Below, piece after piece: positions 12,220 to 22,297 of a stretch of DNA of 64,000 nucleotides. The notes under the pieces were generated by a model that saw only the letters and a list, made by a program, of their open reading frames with translations, was not told where the DNA came from and did no database searches. Source of the stretch: Luteibacter jiangsuensis (GTDB lineage: Bacteria > Pseudomonadota > Gammaproteobacteria > Xanthomonadales > Rhodanobacteraceae); NCBI RefSeq assembly GCF_030812295.1, contig NZ_JAUSSK010000003.1, forward strand, positions 744,001 to 808,000, in the 5' to 3' direction. Each line of letters begins with the position of its first letter. Within the stretch, counting starts at the first letter, position 1. Made by a program: the position numbers and the translations under genes.

Positions 12220-14511
12220 ATGAAGCACGCACCGCTGACGCTGGCGATCGGTCTGGCAATCGGTTTCGCCGCCACGCTTCCCGCCATGGCACAGGACGCC
12301 GGCCAGGCGAACGCGCCAACAACGACGGAGGCGAAGAAGAAGCAGCAGGAGGCCACGCAGCTGACCGAGGTTACCGTGAGCGCCCGGCGTCGCGAGGAAT
12401 CGCTGGAGAAAGTGCCGGTCGCCGTGAGTGCCTTCTCCGAGGAGGACATGAAGGACCTGCAGGCGACCAGCATCGATGGGCTACAAGGCGCCGTGCCGAA
12501 CATGAACATCGTGCAGGGGCGCGGTTCGTCGTCGTCGGTGAATATCTTCATCCGTGGCATCGGCCAGCCGGACGCGCTGCAGACCTTCGACCCGGGCGTG
12601 GGCATGTATGTGGACGATGTCTACTACTCCCGCATCCAGGGCGCCCTCATCAGCCTGTTCGACGTCGACCACGTGGAAGTGCTGCGTGGACCGCAGGGCA
12701 CGTTGTACGGAAAGAACTCCACCGGCGGTGCGGTCAAGGTCGTCACGAAGAATCCGGGCGCCACGCCGGAAGGGTCCGTCGAGGCCACCTTCGGTAACTA
12801 TGGCCGCCGGGAGGGCCGGTTCTACGGTTCGACGCCGCTGGGCAAGGATGGCGCCTGGTCGGCCTCGCTGGCCGGAGCGATCACGCGCAACGACGGTTAT
12901 GTCCACGACTACAGCGGCCACGACTTCAACAACGACGACACCAAGTCGATCCGGGGCAAGCTGCGTTTCCATCCTTCGGACACCTTCGACGGCGTATTGG
13001 CCCTCGACTACACGAAGATGGACACGGCGCTCACGCTTGGCCAGCCGGTGTCGCGGCTCACGCGCACCGACCTCGTCCTCGGCACGGTGACCTTGCTGCA
13101 GCCCAACCTCGACGAAAAATACAATTTCCATACGAGAACCTCGTTCCCGTCGAATGATGGCCAGGAGCTCACGCACAAGGGCGTGGCGCTGAACATGAAT
13201 TGGAAATTGTCCGACCAGTGGAACCTGAAGAGCATCACCGCCTACCGCAAGCTCGACAGCGAATCCTATATCGACATCGACGCCTCGCAGTTCGAGCTGG
13301 GCGACGTCTTCGTCGGCTTCCACCAGAAGCAGGCCAGCCAGGAACTGCAGTTGGCCTTCGATAACGGCAGTAACCTCCAATCGGTGTTCGGCGCGTATTT
13401 CCTGCGGGAGAACGTGCCGTCCACGCAGTACGCGTTCGCCGACGACCTGTTCGCCATCGCGGGCCGGACGGTGCCGTTCCTGCGCACCATCGGCGACGAC
13501 CTCACGACGAAAAGCTGGGCGGGTTTCGCTCACGTGAACTGGGAATTCGTTCCGAGCTGGACGCTTGCCGCCGGCATTCGCTACAGCAGGGAAAGCAAGG
13601 ATTACGACCGCACGACCAGCACGTTCTGGGGCGCGCCGCTGGCCGCCTTGAACGAAACCGTGCCGCTCGCGCGCAACAAGGACTGGACGGCGTGGACGCC
13701 GACGGTGAGCCTGCAAAAGCAGTTCGACCCGCAGACGATGTGGTATGTCTCCGCCAGTCGCGGCTTCAAGTCGGGTGGTTTCAACGGCCGTGCGAACTCG
13801 GCCGCCGAGGCGAAGACGGCCGAGTTCGACCCGGAATACGTCTGGACCTTCGAGACGGGCCTGAAGCTGCGCAGCGCGGATAACCGCCTGCAAGCCAACC
13901 TCGCGGCTTTCCACAGCAACTACAAGGATTTCCAGGCGCGTGTCTCCGAGATACAGAATCCCGGCTCGCTGACGCCGACCTTCGCCTTTCCGGTGATCAA
14001 TGCCGCGAAGCTGAAGATGGATGGCTTCGAGGCGGAAGGCGTCGCACTGGTGGGGGAGGGCACGCGCCTGAGCACCCAGATCGGTTACCTGAAGGCGAAG
14101 TACGACCGCTTCGACGATGCGCGACTCGATCCGTCGAACCCCCAGTACAACCCGACCATCCACGACCACGTGCCGTTCTCGCCGAAGTGGACGGCACGCG
14201 TCGCCGCCACGCAGACCTTCAATCTCGCGGGTGGCGCACTGACCGTCGGCGCCGACGCCTCCTACCGTACCGAGACGTGGCTCAGCGTGGACAACTACGC
14301 GGCGCTGAGCCAGAAGGCATACACGCTCGTCGGCGCGTTCGGCATCTTCGATTCCGGCGACGGGCACTGGCAGTTCCGCGCCGGCGTCCGCAATGCGACG
14401 AACAAGGTCTACAAGACCGATGGCCAGGAGTTCTCGAGCGTCGGTAACATCCGCACGGCGTACTACGGCATGCCGCGCAATTACTACGCGTCGGTGCGCT
14501 ACAACTTCTGA
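12220..14511 (+). CDS. TonB-dependent outer-membrane receptor
   Basis: Outer-membrane active transporter of 763 residues. The signal peptide (MKHAPLTLAIGLAIGF...AMA) is followed by a Gln/Lys-rich linker and a TonB-box-like segment TEVTVSARRREESLEKVPVA. The plug domain runs to about residue 155, including DHVEVLRGPQGTLYGKNSTG, then a beta-barrel ends in the terminal aromatic YNF. The start at 12220 has a GGGGG Shine-Dalgarno at good distance; ATG at 12214 lies on top of it. Immediately followed by PHB depolymerase, it probably takes up polymer breakdown products. The ligand is inferred. Confidence 0.92.
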   Translation: MKHAPLTLAIGLAIGFAATLPAMAQDAGQANAPTTTEAKKKQQEATQLTEVTVSARRREESLEKVPVAVSAFSEEDMKDLQATSIDGLQGAVPNMNIVQGRGSSSSVNIFIRGIGQPDALQTFDPGVGMYVDDVYYSRIQGALISLFDVDHVEVLRGPQGTLYGKNSTGGAVKVVTKNPGATPEGSVEATFGNYGRREGRFYGSTPLGKDGAWSASLAGAITRNDGYVHDYSGHDFNNDDTKSIRGKLRFHPSDTFDGVLALDYTKMDTALTLGQPVSRLTRTDLVLGTVTLLQPNLDEKYNFHTRTSFPSNDGQELTHKGVALNMNWKLSDQWNLKSITAYRKLDSESYIDIDASQFELGDVFVGFHQKQASQELQLAFDNGSNLQSVFGAYFLRENVPSTQYAFADDLFAIAGRTVPFLRTIGDDLTTKSWAGFAHVNWEFVPSWTLAAGIRYSRESKDYDRTTSTFWGAPLAALNETVPLARNKDWTAWTPTVSLQKQFDPQTMWYVSASRGFKSGGFNGRANSAAEAKTAEFDPEYVWTFETGLKLRSADNRLQANLAAFHSNYKDFQARVSEIQNPGSLTPTFAFPVINAAKLKMDGFEAEGVALVGEGTRLSTQIGYLKAKYDRFDDARLDPSNPQYNPTIHDHVPFSPKWTARVAATQTFNLAGGALTVGADASYRTETWLSVDNYAALSQKAYTLVGAFGIFDSGDGHWQFRAGVRNATNKVYKTDGQEFSSVGNIRTAYYGMPRNYYASVRYNF

Positions 14512-14524
14512 CAAGGGGAATCCC

Positions 14525-15544
14525 ATGCGCCGTCTGTTGCTTGCCTTCGCCTTGCTCGCCGGTGGCGCTTCCGCCGCCGATGCTCCCGCCGCGTTGCCTT
14601 CGCTGAAGATCGACGCGTCGCGCGTCACGGTCGCCGGCCTGTCTTCGGGCGCCTACATGGCCACCCAGGCACAGGTAGCCTATCCGGACGTATTCCATGG
14701 CGCGGCCCTGGTTGCCGGCGGTCCCTACGGTTGCGCCCGGGGAAAGCTCGACGTGGCCTTGGGTAGCTGCATGAAGGGAACGCCCGTGCCTGATGTCGCC
14801 GCACTTGCGGCACAGGCGCAGTCGCGCGCCGCCAAGGGCGAGATCGGTCCGCTGTCGAGGCTCGCCTCGGCCAAGATCTATGCCTTGCATGGCGCGCAGG
14901 ACGCGCTGGTGGCACCGGCGGTGGGACACGCCTCGGCCGGCTTCTACGATGCGTTGAAGAAGGCCGATCCGTCCCTCGCGGGCATGAGCGTCATCGACGA
15001 CGGCGACCGCGCCTTCGCCCACAACCTGCCGATCGCGGCCAAGGGCGACGACTGCGGCAAATCCGTCTCGCCCTTTCTCGGCCATTGCGGTTTCGACGCC
15101 GCCGGGGAGATCTTCGCGAAGCTTTATGGGAAGCCTTCGCGTGACGCCTCGACGGCACGCGGCGAAGTTCGCGCATTCGACCAGGATGCGTACAGGAAGG
15201 ACGGCAAGGACGCCTTCCTGGCCTCGACGGGGTACGTGTACCTGCCGCCGGATTGCCTTGCCGGGAAACCCTGCGGCGTGATGGTCGCCTTGCACGGCTG
15301 CAAGCAGAACGCGGACCTGGTCGGGAAGGCCTTCGTGGAGGACGCCGGGCTCAACCGCTGGGCGGACGTCTACGACGTGGCGGTCCTGTATCCTCAGACC
15401 CGCGCGGTGTTCGCGCCATTGAATCCGCAGGCATGCTGGGACTGGTGGGGATATTCGGGGGAGAACTACGACACACGCGCCGGCGTGCAGTTGCGCTGGC
15501 TGGTGGATGCGCTGCGTGGGTTGGGGCTTCCAGCCGTGAAATGA
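14525..15544 (+). CDS. secreted poly(3-hydroxybutyrate) depolymerase-like esterase
   Basis: Predicted exported PHB depolymerase of 339 residues. A cleavable signal peptide ends near ASA (about residue 18). The lipase-like box GLSSGAYMA near residues 38-46 holds the nucleophile Ser. The C-terminal part has GYVYLPPDCL, VALHGCKQN and NPQACWDWWGYSGENYDTRA, which are characteristic of esterase/PHB depolymerase family proteins. It starts 13 bp after the TonB receptor, so they are co-transcribed. It would release 3HB oligomers outside the cell. Confidence 0.87.
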   Translation: MRRLLLAFALLAGGASAADAPAALPSLKIDASRVTVAGLSSGAYMATQAQVAYPDVFHGAALVAGGPYGCARGKLDVALGSCMKGTPVPDVAALAAQAQSRAAKGEIGPLSRLASAKIYALHGAQDALVAPAVGHASAGFYDALKKADPSLAGMSVIDDGDRAFAHNLPIAAKGDDCGKSVSPFLGHCGFDAAGEIFAKLYGKPSRDASTARGEVRAFDQDAYRKDGKDAFLASTGYVYLPPDCLAGKPCGVMVALHGCKQNADLVGKAFVEDAGLNRWADVYDVAVLYPQTRAVFAPLNPQACWDWWGYSGENYDTRAGVQLRWLVDALRGLGLPAVK

Positions 15545-15550
15545 GGCATG

Positions 15551-15677
15551 TCGCCGCTGAAGCGGCTCCCACAGAAGATCGCCCCATCGCGGGAGTCTCT
15601 TCCGGAAGCCCCATCGCGGGGGTTCCCTCTGGAAGCCCGGCCGCTGCAGCCCCCTGTGGGAGCCGCTTCAGCGGCGA
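15551..15677. repeat. REP pair enclosing a 27-bp tandem repeat
   Basis: Two REP units of the GCCGCTGAAGCGGCTCCCAC class lie in inverted orientation at 15551-15574 and 15654-15677. Between them are two tandem copies of a 27-bp sequence at 15581-15607 and 15608-15634 (each starts GCCCCATCGCGGG and ends GGAA). This separates the PHB depolymerase from the sensor kinase and may stabilise or end the upstream transcript. Confidence 0.85.
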
Positions 15678-15695
15678 CGCTCTCGGCCCTCACCC

Positions 15696-18600
15696 ATGAG
15701 CCCCTGGATCGTCACCACCGCCGCGGCGCTCTGGTTGTGCATGCTCTTCGCCGTGGCGCTCTTCGGCGAGCGCAAGCCCGCCTTCCTCGAGCGTCGCTGG
15801 GCGATCGTCTACGCGCTCTCCCTTGCGATCCACTGCACCTCATGGACCTTTTACGGCACGGTCACCCAGGCCTCGCGTTCGGGATGGTGGCTTCCGCCGA
15901 CCTTCGTCGGCGCGATCCTGATGTACCTGTTCGCCGTGGGGGTGTTGCGGCGGCTCGTCGTCATGGCCCGCGACTACAACGCGGGATCGGTCGCCGACCT
16001 GGTTTCCGCCCGCCTGGGCAGGCATCGCGGGCTTGCGGCGCTGGTCACCGTGGTGATGCTGATCGGCATCGTTCCTTATATCGCCTTGCAACTGAAAGCT
16101 GTGGCTATGAGCTACGGCCTGCTCGCTCGTGGGCGTGATGCCGAGGCACCGGCGTGGCAGGACAGCGCCCTCTACGTCGCCCTGCTGATGGCCGCGTTCG
16201 CGGTGCTGTTCGGCACGCGCCGCGCCTCGGCCATGGCGCACAACCGTGGCCTCGTCCTCGCCATGGCATTCGAATCGCTGTTCAAGCTGGCCGCGATGCT
16301 CGCGCTGGGGACACTGCTGATCGACGCCGCGCCGGACCCGGTCGCGGTCGCGCGCGCCGCGGCCATGCCGCACGACGCCAGCGGCTTTCCCGCCTTGATC
16401 CTGCTCGGTGCGCTGGCGATGTTCACGCTTCCGCACCAGTTCCACGCGGGCATGGTGGAATGCCGCGACGTGCGCCACGTGCGTACCGCGAGATGGCTCT
16501 TTCCCGCCTACATGCTGCTGATCTCGTTGCCGATCCTGCCCCTGGCGAGGCTGGGTGACGCCACCCTCGCGCCGCTCGGCGTGCCCTCCGATCTCTATGT
16601 GCTGGCCTTGCCGCTGTCACGCCAGCAGGGCGGGTTGGCCTTGTTCGCGTTCCTTGGCGGCTTGTCCGCGGCGACCAGCATGGTCGTCGTCGCCACGCTG
16701 GCGCTCAGCCTGATGGTGGTGAACCACTTCATCGCTCCGCTGCGCGTGCTTGGCGGCTGGGGTCGCGACGAGCGTGGTGACCTGCGCGGGCAGGTCATCA
16801 CGCAGCGCCGCGTGGCCATCGTCGTGGTGATCCTTCTCGCCTGGGCGTATAGCCGCATGCTCGCGGGTAACGACGCGCTGGCGGATATCGGCGGCATCTC
16901 GTTCTCCGCACTGGCCGGTCTTGCTCCCGCCTTGTTGATCGCCGTCTACCGTCCGCGCACGGGCGCGCGCGCCGTGGGCGCCGGGCTCGTCGCCGGCACC
17001 CTGGTGTGGCTGTATGTCGTGCTGCCCGCCCTGGTGGCGCCCGGGCCGGCGTGGGTGGTGGCGGGACCGTTCGGCATCGGTTGGCTGGCGCCGGATCGCC
17101 TGCTCGGGCTCGACGACTGGAGCCGCCTCGGCCGCGCCGTGGTATTGGGGCTCGGCGCGAATATCGCCACGATCGCCCTGGTCGCGCCATCGCGCTACGG
17201 CCGCGCGGCCTTGCCTTCGGCGGAACTCGGTGGTGTCGACGTCGGTGACCTGCATGCGCTGGCCGCCCGGTTCCTCCCCGAGGAGCGCGTCCATGCCTTG
17301 TTTGCCGAGGCACCGTCGCAGGGTGCCGCGGGCGGGGCGCTCGCGGCACTCGTGGAACACGAACTGGCGGCGGTGATCGGGGCCGGCTCGGCCCGCCTGC
17401 TATTGCAGGTGGTCCATCGGCAACGGCGGGACGAACTGGACACCGTCGCCGCGATCGTCGGCGAAGCGACCCAGGACCTGCGCTTCAATCAGCGCGTACT
17501 CGAAGCCGCCCTGGAAACGATGAGCCAGGGCATTTGCGTGGTGGACGCGGACTTGCGGCTGGTGGCGTGGAACAGACCCTATGCGGAACTCTTCGGCTAC
17601 CCACCGGGCATGTTGCGCGTGGGTCGCCCGGCGACCGATCTCGTCCGCCATAACGTCGCCAGCGGGTTGATCGGTCTCGGTGACATCGACTCGCGCGTGG
17701 AGCGCCGCATCGCGCACATGCGCCGCGGTTCGCCGCACCTCGCCGAACGCCGCTTTCCCGATGGGACGGTGGTGGAAATCCGCGGCAATCCGATGCCGGG
17801 TGGAGGGTATGTCGCCACCTTCACCGACGTCACGTCGTTCCGCGAGGCCGAGGACGAACTGATCCGCGCCAACGAAACACTCGAGTTGCGGGTGACCGAA
17901 CGCACGGTCGAACTGCAGCAGGCGATGGCGGCCGCCCACCAGGCGAACGAGGCCAAGGGCCACTTCCTCACGGCGGTGAGCCACGACCTGCTGCAGCCGC
18001 TGCATGCCGCGCAACTCTTCGCCCATGCCTTGCGTTCGGGGCACGGCGACGATGAAACGGCACGGCACCTCGATGGCGCGCTGGCCGCCACGGAGAACCT
18101 GCTTGCCGGCCTGCTCGACATCGCGCGTCTCGAAGGCGGCAGGCTGGAGCCACGTGTCGCCGACGTGGCGCTCGCCGACGTCATCGGGCCACTCGCGGCG
18201 GAAAGTCGTGCGCTCGCGGTGGAGCGGGGTATCCGCTTCGATTGCGTACCGACCCGTGCGTGGGTGCGTACCGATCCGCAATTGCTGCGCAGGATCGTGC
18301 AGAACTTCCTCGCCAACGCCTTGCGCTACGCCGAAGGCGGGCGCGTGCTGCTGGGTTGCCGCCGGGCGGCTGACGGAATACGCATCGAGGTGTGGGATAC
18401 CGGGCCCGGTATCGCTCCCGGTGACCGCGAGGTGATCTTCGAGGCGTTCCGCCGGGGCGACGCGGCGGCAGGACAAGGCCTGGGTCTGGGGCTTGCCATC
18501 GCCGAACGCACGGCAACCCTGTTGGGCCACCCGCTGGCGTTGCGTTCGTGGCCGGGGCGCGGCAGCGTCTTCGCTGTCGTCGCGCCCGGCGCCCCGTACG

Positions 18601-18992
18601 GCGCGATCGAAGCACCGCCACCGCCTGCACTCGTGGCGGCGATCGCCGGCCACGCGATCGTGGTGGACAACGATCCGGCGGCGCTCGTCGCCACCGCCAC
18701 GCTCTTGCGAGGCCTTGGTTGGACGGTCGACGCGTTGCGCACCCCCGAAGGTCAGGCGACCGTGCCGGACCTGCTCGTGCTCGACTACCACCTCGACGCG
18801 GGACGCACGGGACTCGATGCCTTGCGTGTGTTGCGCGCGCGCTTCGGTGACGTGCCCACGGTATTCGTTACCGCCGACCGCGACATGGACCTGCGCGCAC
18901 GGCTCCAGGATGCGGGAGGAAGTGTGCTCTACAAGCCGCTGAAGCCACTGGCGATGCGGCAGGCTATGCAACGTCTCGTGGCGAGGGCGTAG
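15696..18992 (+). CDS. transporter-fused hybrid sensor histidine kinase (SSF-PAS-HK-REC)
   Basis: Inner-membrane sensor of 1098 residues. Residues 1-500 form about twelve membrane segments resembling a sodium:solute symporter (SSF) domain, as in CbrA-type kinases. A PAS domain follows (about 600-715, VDADLRLVAWNRPYAELFGY), then a coiled coil and the dimerisation helix with phospho-His in FLTAVSHDLLQPL (about residue 762). The ATPase domain has GQGLGLGLAIAERTA, and a C-terminal receiver has its acceptor Asp in LLVLDYHLD (about 1028). It ends 16 bp from the convergent NarL-type regulator, its probable partner. Location suggests sensing of 3-hydroxybutyrate or a related acid; the ligand is inferred. 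Confidence 0.92.
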   Translation: MSPWIVTTAAALWLCMLFAVALFGERKPAFLERRWAIVYALSLAIHCTSWTFYGTVTQASRSGWWLPPTFVGAILMYLFAVGVLRRLVVMARDYNAGSVADLVSARLGRHRGLAALVTVVMLIGIVPYIALQLKAVAMSYGLLARGRDAEAPAWQDSALYVALLMAAFAVLFGTRRASAMAHNRGLVLAMAFESLFKLAAMLALGTLLIDAAPDPVAVARAAAMPHDASGFPALILLGALAMFTLPHQFHAGMVECRDVRHVRTARWLFPAYMLLISLPILPLARLGDATLAPLGVPSDLYVLALPLSRQQGGLALFAFLGGLSAATSMVVVATLALSLMVVNHFIAPLRVLGGWGRDERGDLRGQVITQRRVAIVVVILLAWAYSRMLAGNDALADIGGISFSALAGLAPALLIAVYRPRTGARAVGAGLVAGTLVWLYVVLPALVAPGPAWVVAGPFGIGWLAPDRLLGLDDWSRLGRAVVLGLGANIATIALVAPSRYGRAALPSAELGGVDVGDLHALAARFLPEERVHALFAEAPSQGAAGGALAALVEHELAAVIGAGSARLLLQVVHRQRRDELDTVAAIVGEATQDLRFNQRVLEAALETMSQGICVVDADLRLVAWNRPYAELFGYPPGMLRVGRPATDLVRHNVASGLIGLGDIDSRVERRIAHMRRGSPHLAERRFPDGTVVEIRGNPMPGGGYVATFTDVTSFREAEDELIRANETLELRVTERTVELQQAMAAAHQANEAKGHFLTAVSHDLLQPLHAAQLFAHALRSGHGDDETARHLDGALAATENLLAGLLDIARLEGGRLEPRVADVALADVIGPLAAESRALAVERGIRFDCVPTRAWVRTDPQLLRRIVQNFLANALRYAEGGRVLLGCRRAADGIRIEVWDTGPGIAPGDREVIFEAFRRGDAAAGQGLGLGLAIAERTATLLGHPLALRSWPGRGSVFAVVAPGAPYGAIEAPPPPALVAAIAGHAIVVDNDPAALVATATLLRGLGWTVDALRTPEGQATVPDLLVLDYHLDAGRTGLDALRVLRARFGDVPTVFVTADRDMDLRARLQDAGGSVLYKPLKPLAMRQAMQRLVARA

Positions 18993-19008
18993 CCGCTTCG
19001 GCTGTCCG

Positions 19009-19662
19009 TCAGGGTTCCATCCCGCCGAGGTCCAGCGAACGCAGCAATACGCCCGCCTGCGTACGATTGCGTACCTCCAGTTTCTCGAAGATCGCCGTGA
19101 CGTGCGCTTTCACGGTGCGTTCCTGCACGCTGAGCCGGTCCGCGATCTGTTTGTTGAGCAGGCCTTCGGCGAGCATGGAAAGCACGCGGAATTGTTGTTC
19201 CGTGAGCCGTGACAGGCGGGTGGCGAGGGCGGTGTCGTGGGCATCCGCGGGGAGCGCGGCGACCGCGCGCGCCAGCTCGGCGGGCAACCAGTGGCCGTGG
19301 TCCAGCACGTTGCGCACCGCTTCGGCGATGGTTGCGGGATCGGCACTCTTGGGAATGAAACCGGCGGCGCCGTGCGCAAGGACACGGCGCACCACGGACG
19401 GCTCGTCGTGGGCCGACACCACCAGCACGGCCACGCCCGGGTATTGTCCGCGTAACGCGGCGAGGCCGGAGAGGCCTCGGCTTCCCGGCATGCGCAGGTC
19501 CAGCAGCACGAGGTCGGTGTCGGGCGCGTCGGACAACGCGGCGAGCAGACTCGCCAGGTCCGCCGCGTCGGACACGTCGGCATCGGGCACGGCCGCGGCG
19601 GCCGCTTGCCGGAGCGCGGCGCGGAAGAGGGGATGGTCGTCGGCGACGAGGATACGGTTCAT
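19009..19662 (-). CDS. NarL/LuxR-family response regulator
   Basis: Two-domain DNA-binding regulator of 217 residues. The receiver has acidic DD at 8-9, phospho-acceptor D55 in VLLDLRMPG and Lys in FIPKS. The C-terminal LuxR-type helix-turn-helix (about 150-210) reads LTEQQFRVLSMLAEGLLNKQ followed by ERTVKAHV. It lies tail-to-tail with the SSF-kinase gene and beside the oligomer hydrolase, so it probably controls this PHB/3HB locus. Confidence 0.93.
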   Translation of the reverse strand: MNRILVADDHPLFRAALRQAAAAAVPDADVSDAADLASLLAALSDAPDTDLVLLDLRMPGSRGLSGLAALRGQYPGVAVLVVSAHDEPSVVRRVLAHGAAGFIPKSADPATIAEAVRNVLDHGHWLPAELARAVAALPADAHDTALATRLSRLTEQQFRVLSMLAEGLLNKQIADRLSVQERTVKAHVTAIFEKLEVRNRTQAGVLLRSLDLGGMEP

Positions 19663-19756
19663 CGCTGTCGACGGTAGCGGTGTAACGCGGCTCCGTCGAG
19701 TGCGTGTTGCCCTTTCGTACGATGGCGGGTGGCGAGCCGCTTGCTATCGTGCGCCG

Positions 19757-21604
19757 ATGTCACGCATCTTCTCCCTGGCCGTCATCGCCGCCGCTTCGTT
19801 CGGTGCCCTCTCCTGCGCGACGGCGCCCGCCACGAGGAAAGAGGCCATGTCCACACCCGACCGCTTCGGCGAAGTACGCGTCACCACGCATCGCGACGGC
19901 GACGACCTGTTGAGCGGGGGACTCGGCTTGCGCGGCCTCGCCGGCACCCCGGCGGCATTCGCCCGGCCCGCCGCGCCGACGCCGGCGGAACTTCGCCGAC
20001 GCGCCATCCAGGGCAGTTGGAAGGGCATCGCGGATCTCGGTCCGCTCGGTGGCTTCGGTACGCTCTATGGACGGATGCCGAGCGTGCCCGGCCGCGAATT
20101 CACCGCGTTCGCGACCTTGCCGGGCGTGCGTGTTCCACATCGCGTGCTGGTCCAGGTGCCGGACGATTTCGATCGCACGAAACGTTGTCTCGTCGTCACC
20201 GCGTCGTCGGGATCGCGTGGCATCTACGGCGCCATCGCCCTGGCCGGCGGCTGGGGTCTGCCGCGAGGCTGCGCCGTGGCATACACCGACAAGGGCACGG
20301 GCGCTGGCTATTTCGACACGGCGGACGGCACCGGCGTCGCGCTGGATGGCACGCGGGCGAAGGCCGGCGAGGCGCCGCTGGAATTCGAGCCTGCGGGAAC
20401 GGCGCCGCACGCCGGCATCGCGGTGAAGCATGCGCATTCGGGCGACAATCCTGAAGCCGATTGGGGCCGCCATGTGTTGCAGGCCGCGCGGTTCGGCCTG
20501 GCCATGCTCGATCGCGCTTTTCCCGATGCGGCGCCGTTCACCGCGGGGAACACGCGCATCATCGCGACGGGCCTGTCCAACGGTGGCGGCGCGGTGTTGC
20601 GTGCGGCGGGCGACGACGAGGACGGCATGCTCGCGGCCGTCGTCGCGCTGGAGCCGAACATCCATGTGCCCGGCCATGGCCGGGCCTTCTACGACTACGC
20701 CACGGAGGCGGCGCTGCTGCTTCCGTGCGCCCTCGCCGCGCCGGCGTTCGATGGCGTGCCCTTCGCCCGGGTGGCCACGGCCGCGCCGCCAGCCTGGGCC
20801 CTGCGCTGCGCGTCATTGAAGGCCCATGGCAAGCTCACCGCGGTGACGCCGGGTGCGCAGGCGTCCGAGGCCCTGGCCATGCTGCGCGCGTCCGGATGGC
20901 AGGACGATGCGCTGGCGGTGGGTGCCTCGTCGACCTCGCTCGATCTCTGGCGCGCCGTGACCGCCGCCTACGCATCGGCATACCTCAGGCGACCGGTGGG
21001 CCGCATGCCCTGCGGTTTCTCGTACCACGCGCAGTACCCGGGCGTCGGCCTGGCGGACCCGGCCAGCGCGATCGTCCGCGCCGCGTGGTGGGCCGATGGC
21101 TCCGGCGTGCCTCCTGGCGCAGGGGTGCTGCTCGCGGGGGGCACCGACCTCTCGCTCGATCCGACCTTGCCCGGCAACCTGTGCCTGCGCGAACTGTGGA
21201 TAGGGCAGGGGGCGGACGCGCGTGGCTTGCGCCAGGGCGTCGAGGCCACCCTGGCGCGGCTTCCACGTGCGGGCCTGCCGATCCTCGTCGTCCATGGCGC
21301 GCAGGACGGCTTGATCCCGGTGGCGTTCAGTTCCGAGCCTTACGTGGCGTGGCTGCGTGCGTCGGGGCGTCTGCCGGTGTTCTGGAAGGTGCCGTATGCG
21401 CAGCATTTCGACGCCTTCCTGGCGTTCCCGGATTTCGGCGATCGTCATGTTCCATTGCTGCCGTTCGGATACGCCGCGCTGGACCGTGCCTGGGCCCACC
21501 TGGCCGAGGGCAGGCCGCTGCCCGAGGACGCGGCCGTGCGCGAGGCGCGGCCCCGCGGCCCCGGTGCGTTGACCGCGGAAAACCTGGGCTTGCCCTTGCA
21601 TTGA
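19757..21604 (+). CDS. D-(-)-3-hydroxybutyrate oligomer hydrolase-like lipoprotein
   Basis: Large alpha/beta hydrolase of 615 residues resembling the 3HB-oligomer hydrolases that split soluble PHB breakdown products. The N-terminus has a signal with lipobox ALSC at about residue 22, so lipid anchoring is likely. The nucleophile motif GLSNGGG lies near residue 273. VVHGAQDGLIPVAFSS and YAQHFDAFLAFP near the C-terminus fit the Asp and His of the triad. The start at 19757 opens directly on the signal peptide; the longer upstream frame is antisense to the response regulator. It completes the depolymerase-receptor-permease set. Confidence 0.85.
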   Translation: MSRIFSLAVIAAASFGALSCATAPATRKEAMSTPDRFGEVRVTTHRDGDDLLSGGLGLRGLAGTPAAFARPAAPTPAELRRRAIQGSWKGIADLGPLGGFGTLYGRMPSVPGREFTAFATLPGVRVPHRVLVQVPDDFDRTKRCLVVTASSGSRGIYGAIALAGGWGLPRGCAVAYTDKGTGAGYFDTADGTGVALDGTRAKAGEAPLEFEPAGTAPHAGIAVKHAHSGDNPEADWGRHVLQAARFGLAMLDRAFPDAAPFTAGNTRIIATGLSNGGGAVLRAAGDDEDGMLAAVVALEPNIHVPGHGRAFYDYATEAALLLPCALAAPAFDGVPFARVATAAPPAWALRCASLKAHGKLTAVTPGAQASEALAMLRASGWQDDALAVGASSTSLDLWRAVTAAYASAYLRRPVGRMPCGFSYHAQYPGVGLADPASAIVRAAWWADGSGVPPGAGVLLAGGTDLSLDPTLPGNLCLRELWIGQGADARGLRQGVEATLARLPRAGLPILVVHGAQDGLIPVAFSSEPYVAWLRASGRLPVFWKVPYAQHFDAFLAFPDFGDRHVPLLPFGYAALDRAWAHLAEGRPLPEDAAVREARPRGPGALTAENLGLPLH

Positions 21605-21625
21605 GGTCTTCGTCACGCCTTCTTG

Positions 21626-21654
21626 CTTGAACTCTTGGGAATCGGGCGCCATCT
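21626..21654 (+). promoter_or_regulatory. sigma32-like promoter for the cyclophilin gene
   Basis: CTTGAA at 21626-21631 is followed after 16 bp by GCCATCT at 21648-21654, resembling the heat-shock sigma factor pattern. It lies about 77 bp before the peptidyl-prolyl isomerase start; a GGCCCGG/CCGGGCC hairpin occupies the leader at 21677-21703. The fit is partial. Confidence 0.35.
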
Positions 21655-21730
21655 TCGGTAGCCTTTGCAGCCCCCTGGCCCGGCCGCGCGAAGCGACCGG
21701 GCCGACTTTCAACGAGTTACAGGAATCGCG

Positions 21731-22237
<507 letters not shown>

Positions 22238-22262
22238 GGCGGGCGAGGGTGCACCGGTGGAG

Positions 22263-22285
22263 AACGCCGCCTTCGGGCGGCGTTT
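22263..22285 (+). terminator. Rho-independent terminator after cyclophilin
   Basis: AACGCCGCC-TTCG-GGCGGCGTTTT: a nine-base stem with a UUCG-type loop and a short T run, 25 bp after the stop codon. Confidence 0.9.
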
Positions 22286-22297
22286 TCGTGTCCGGGG

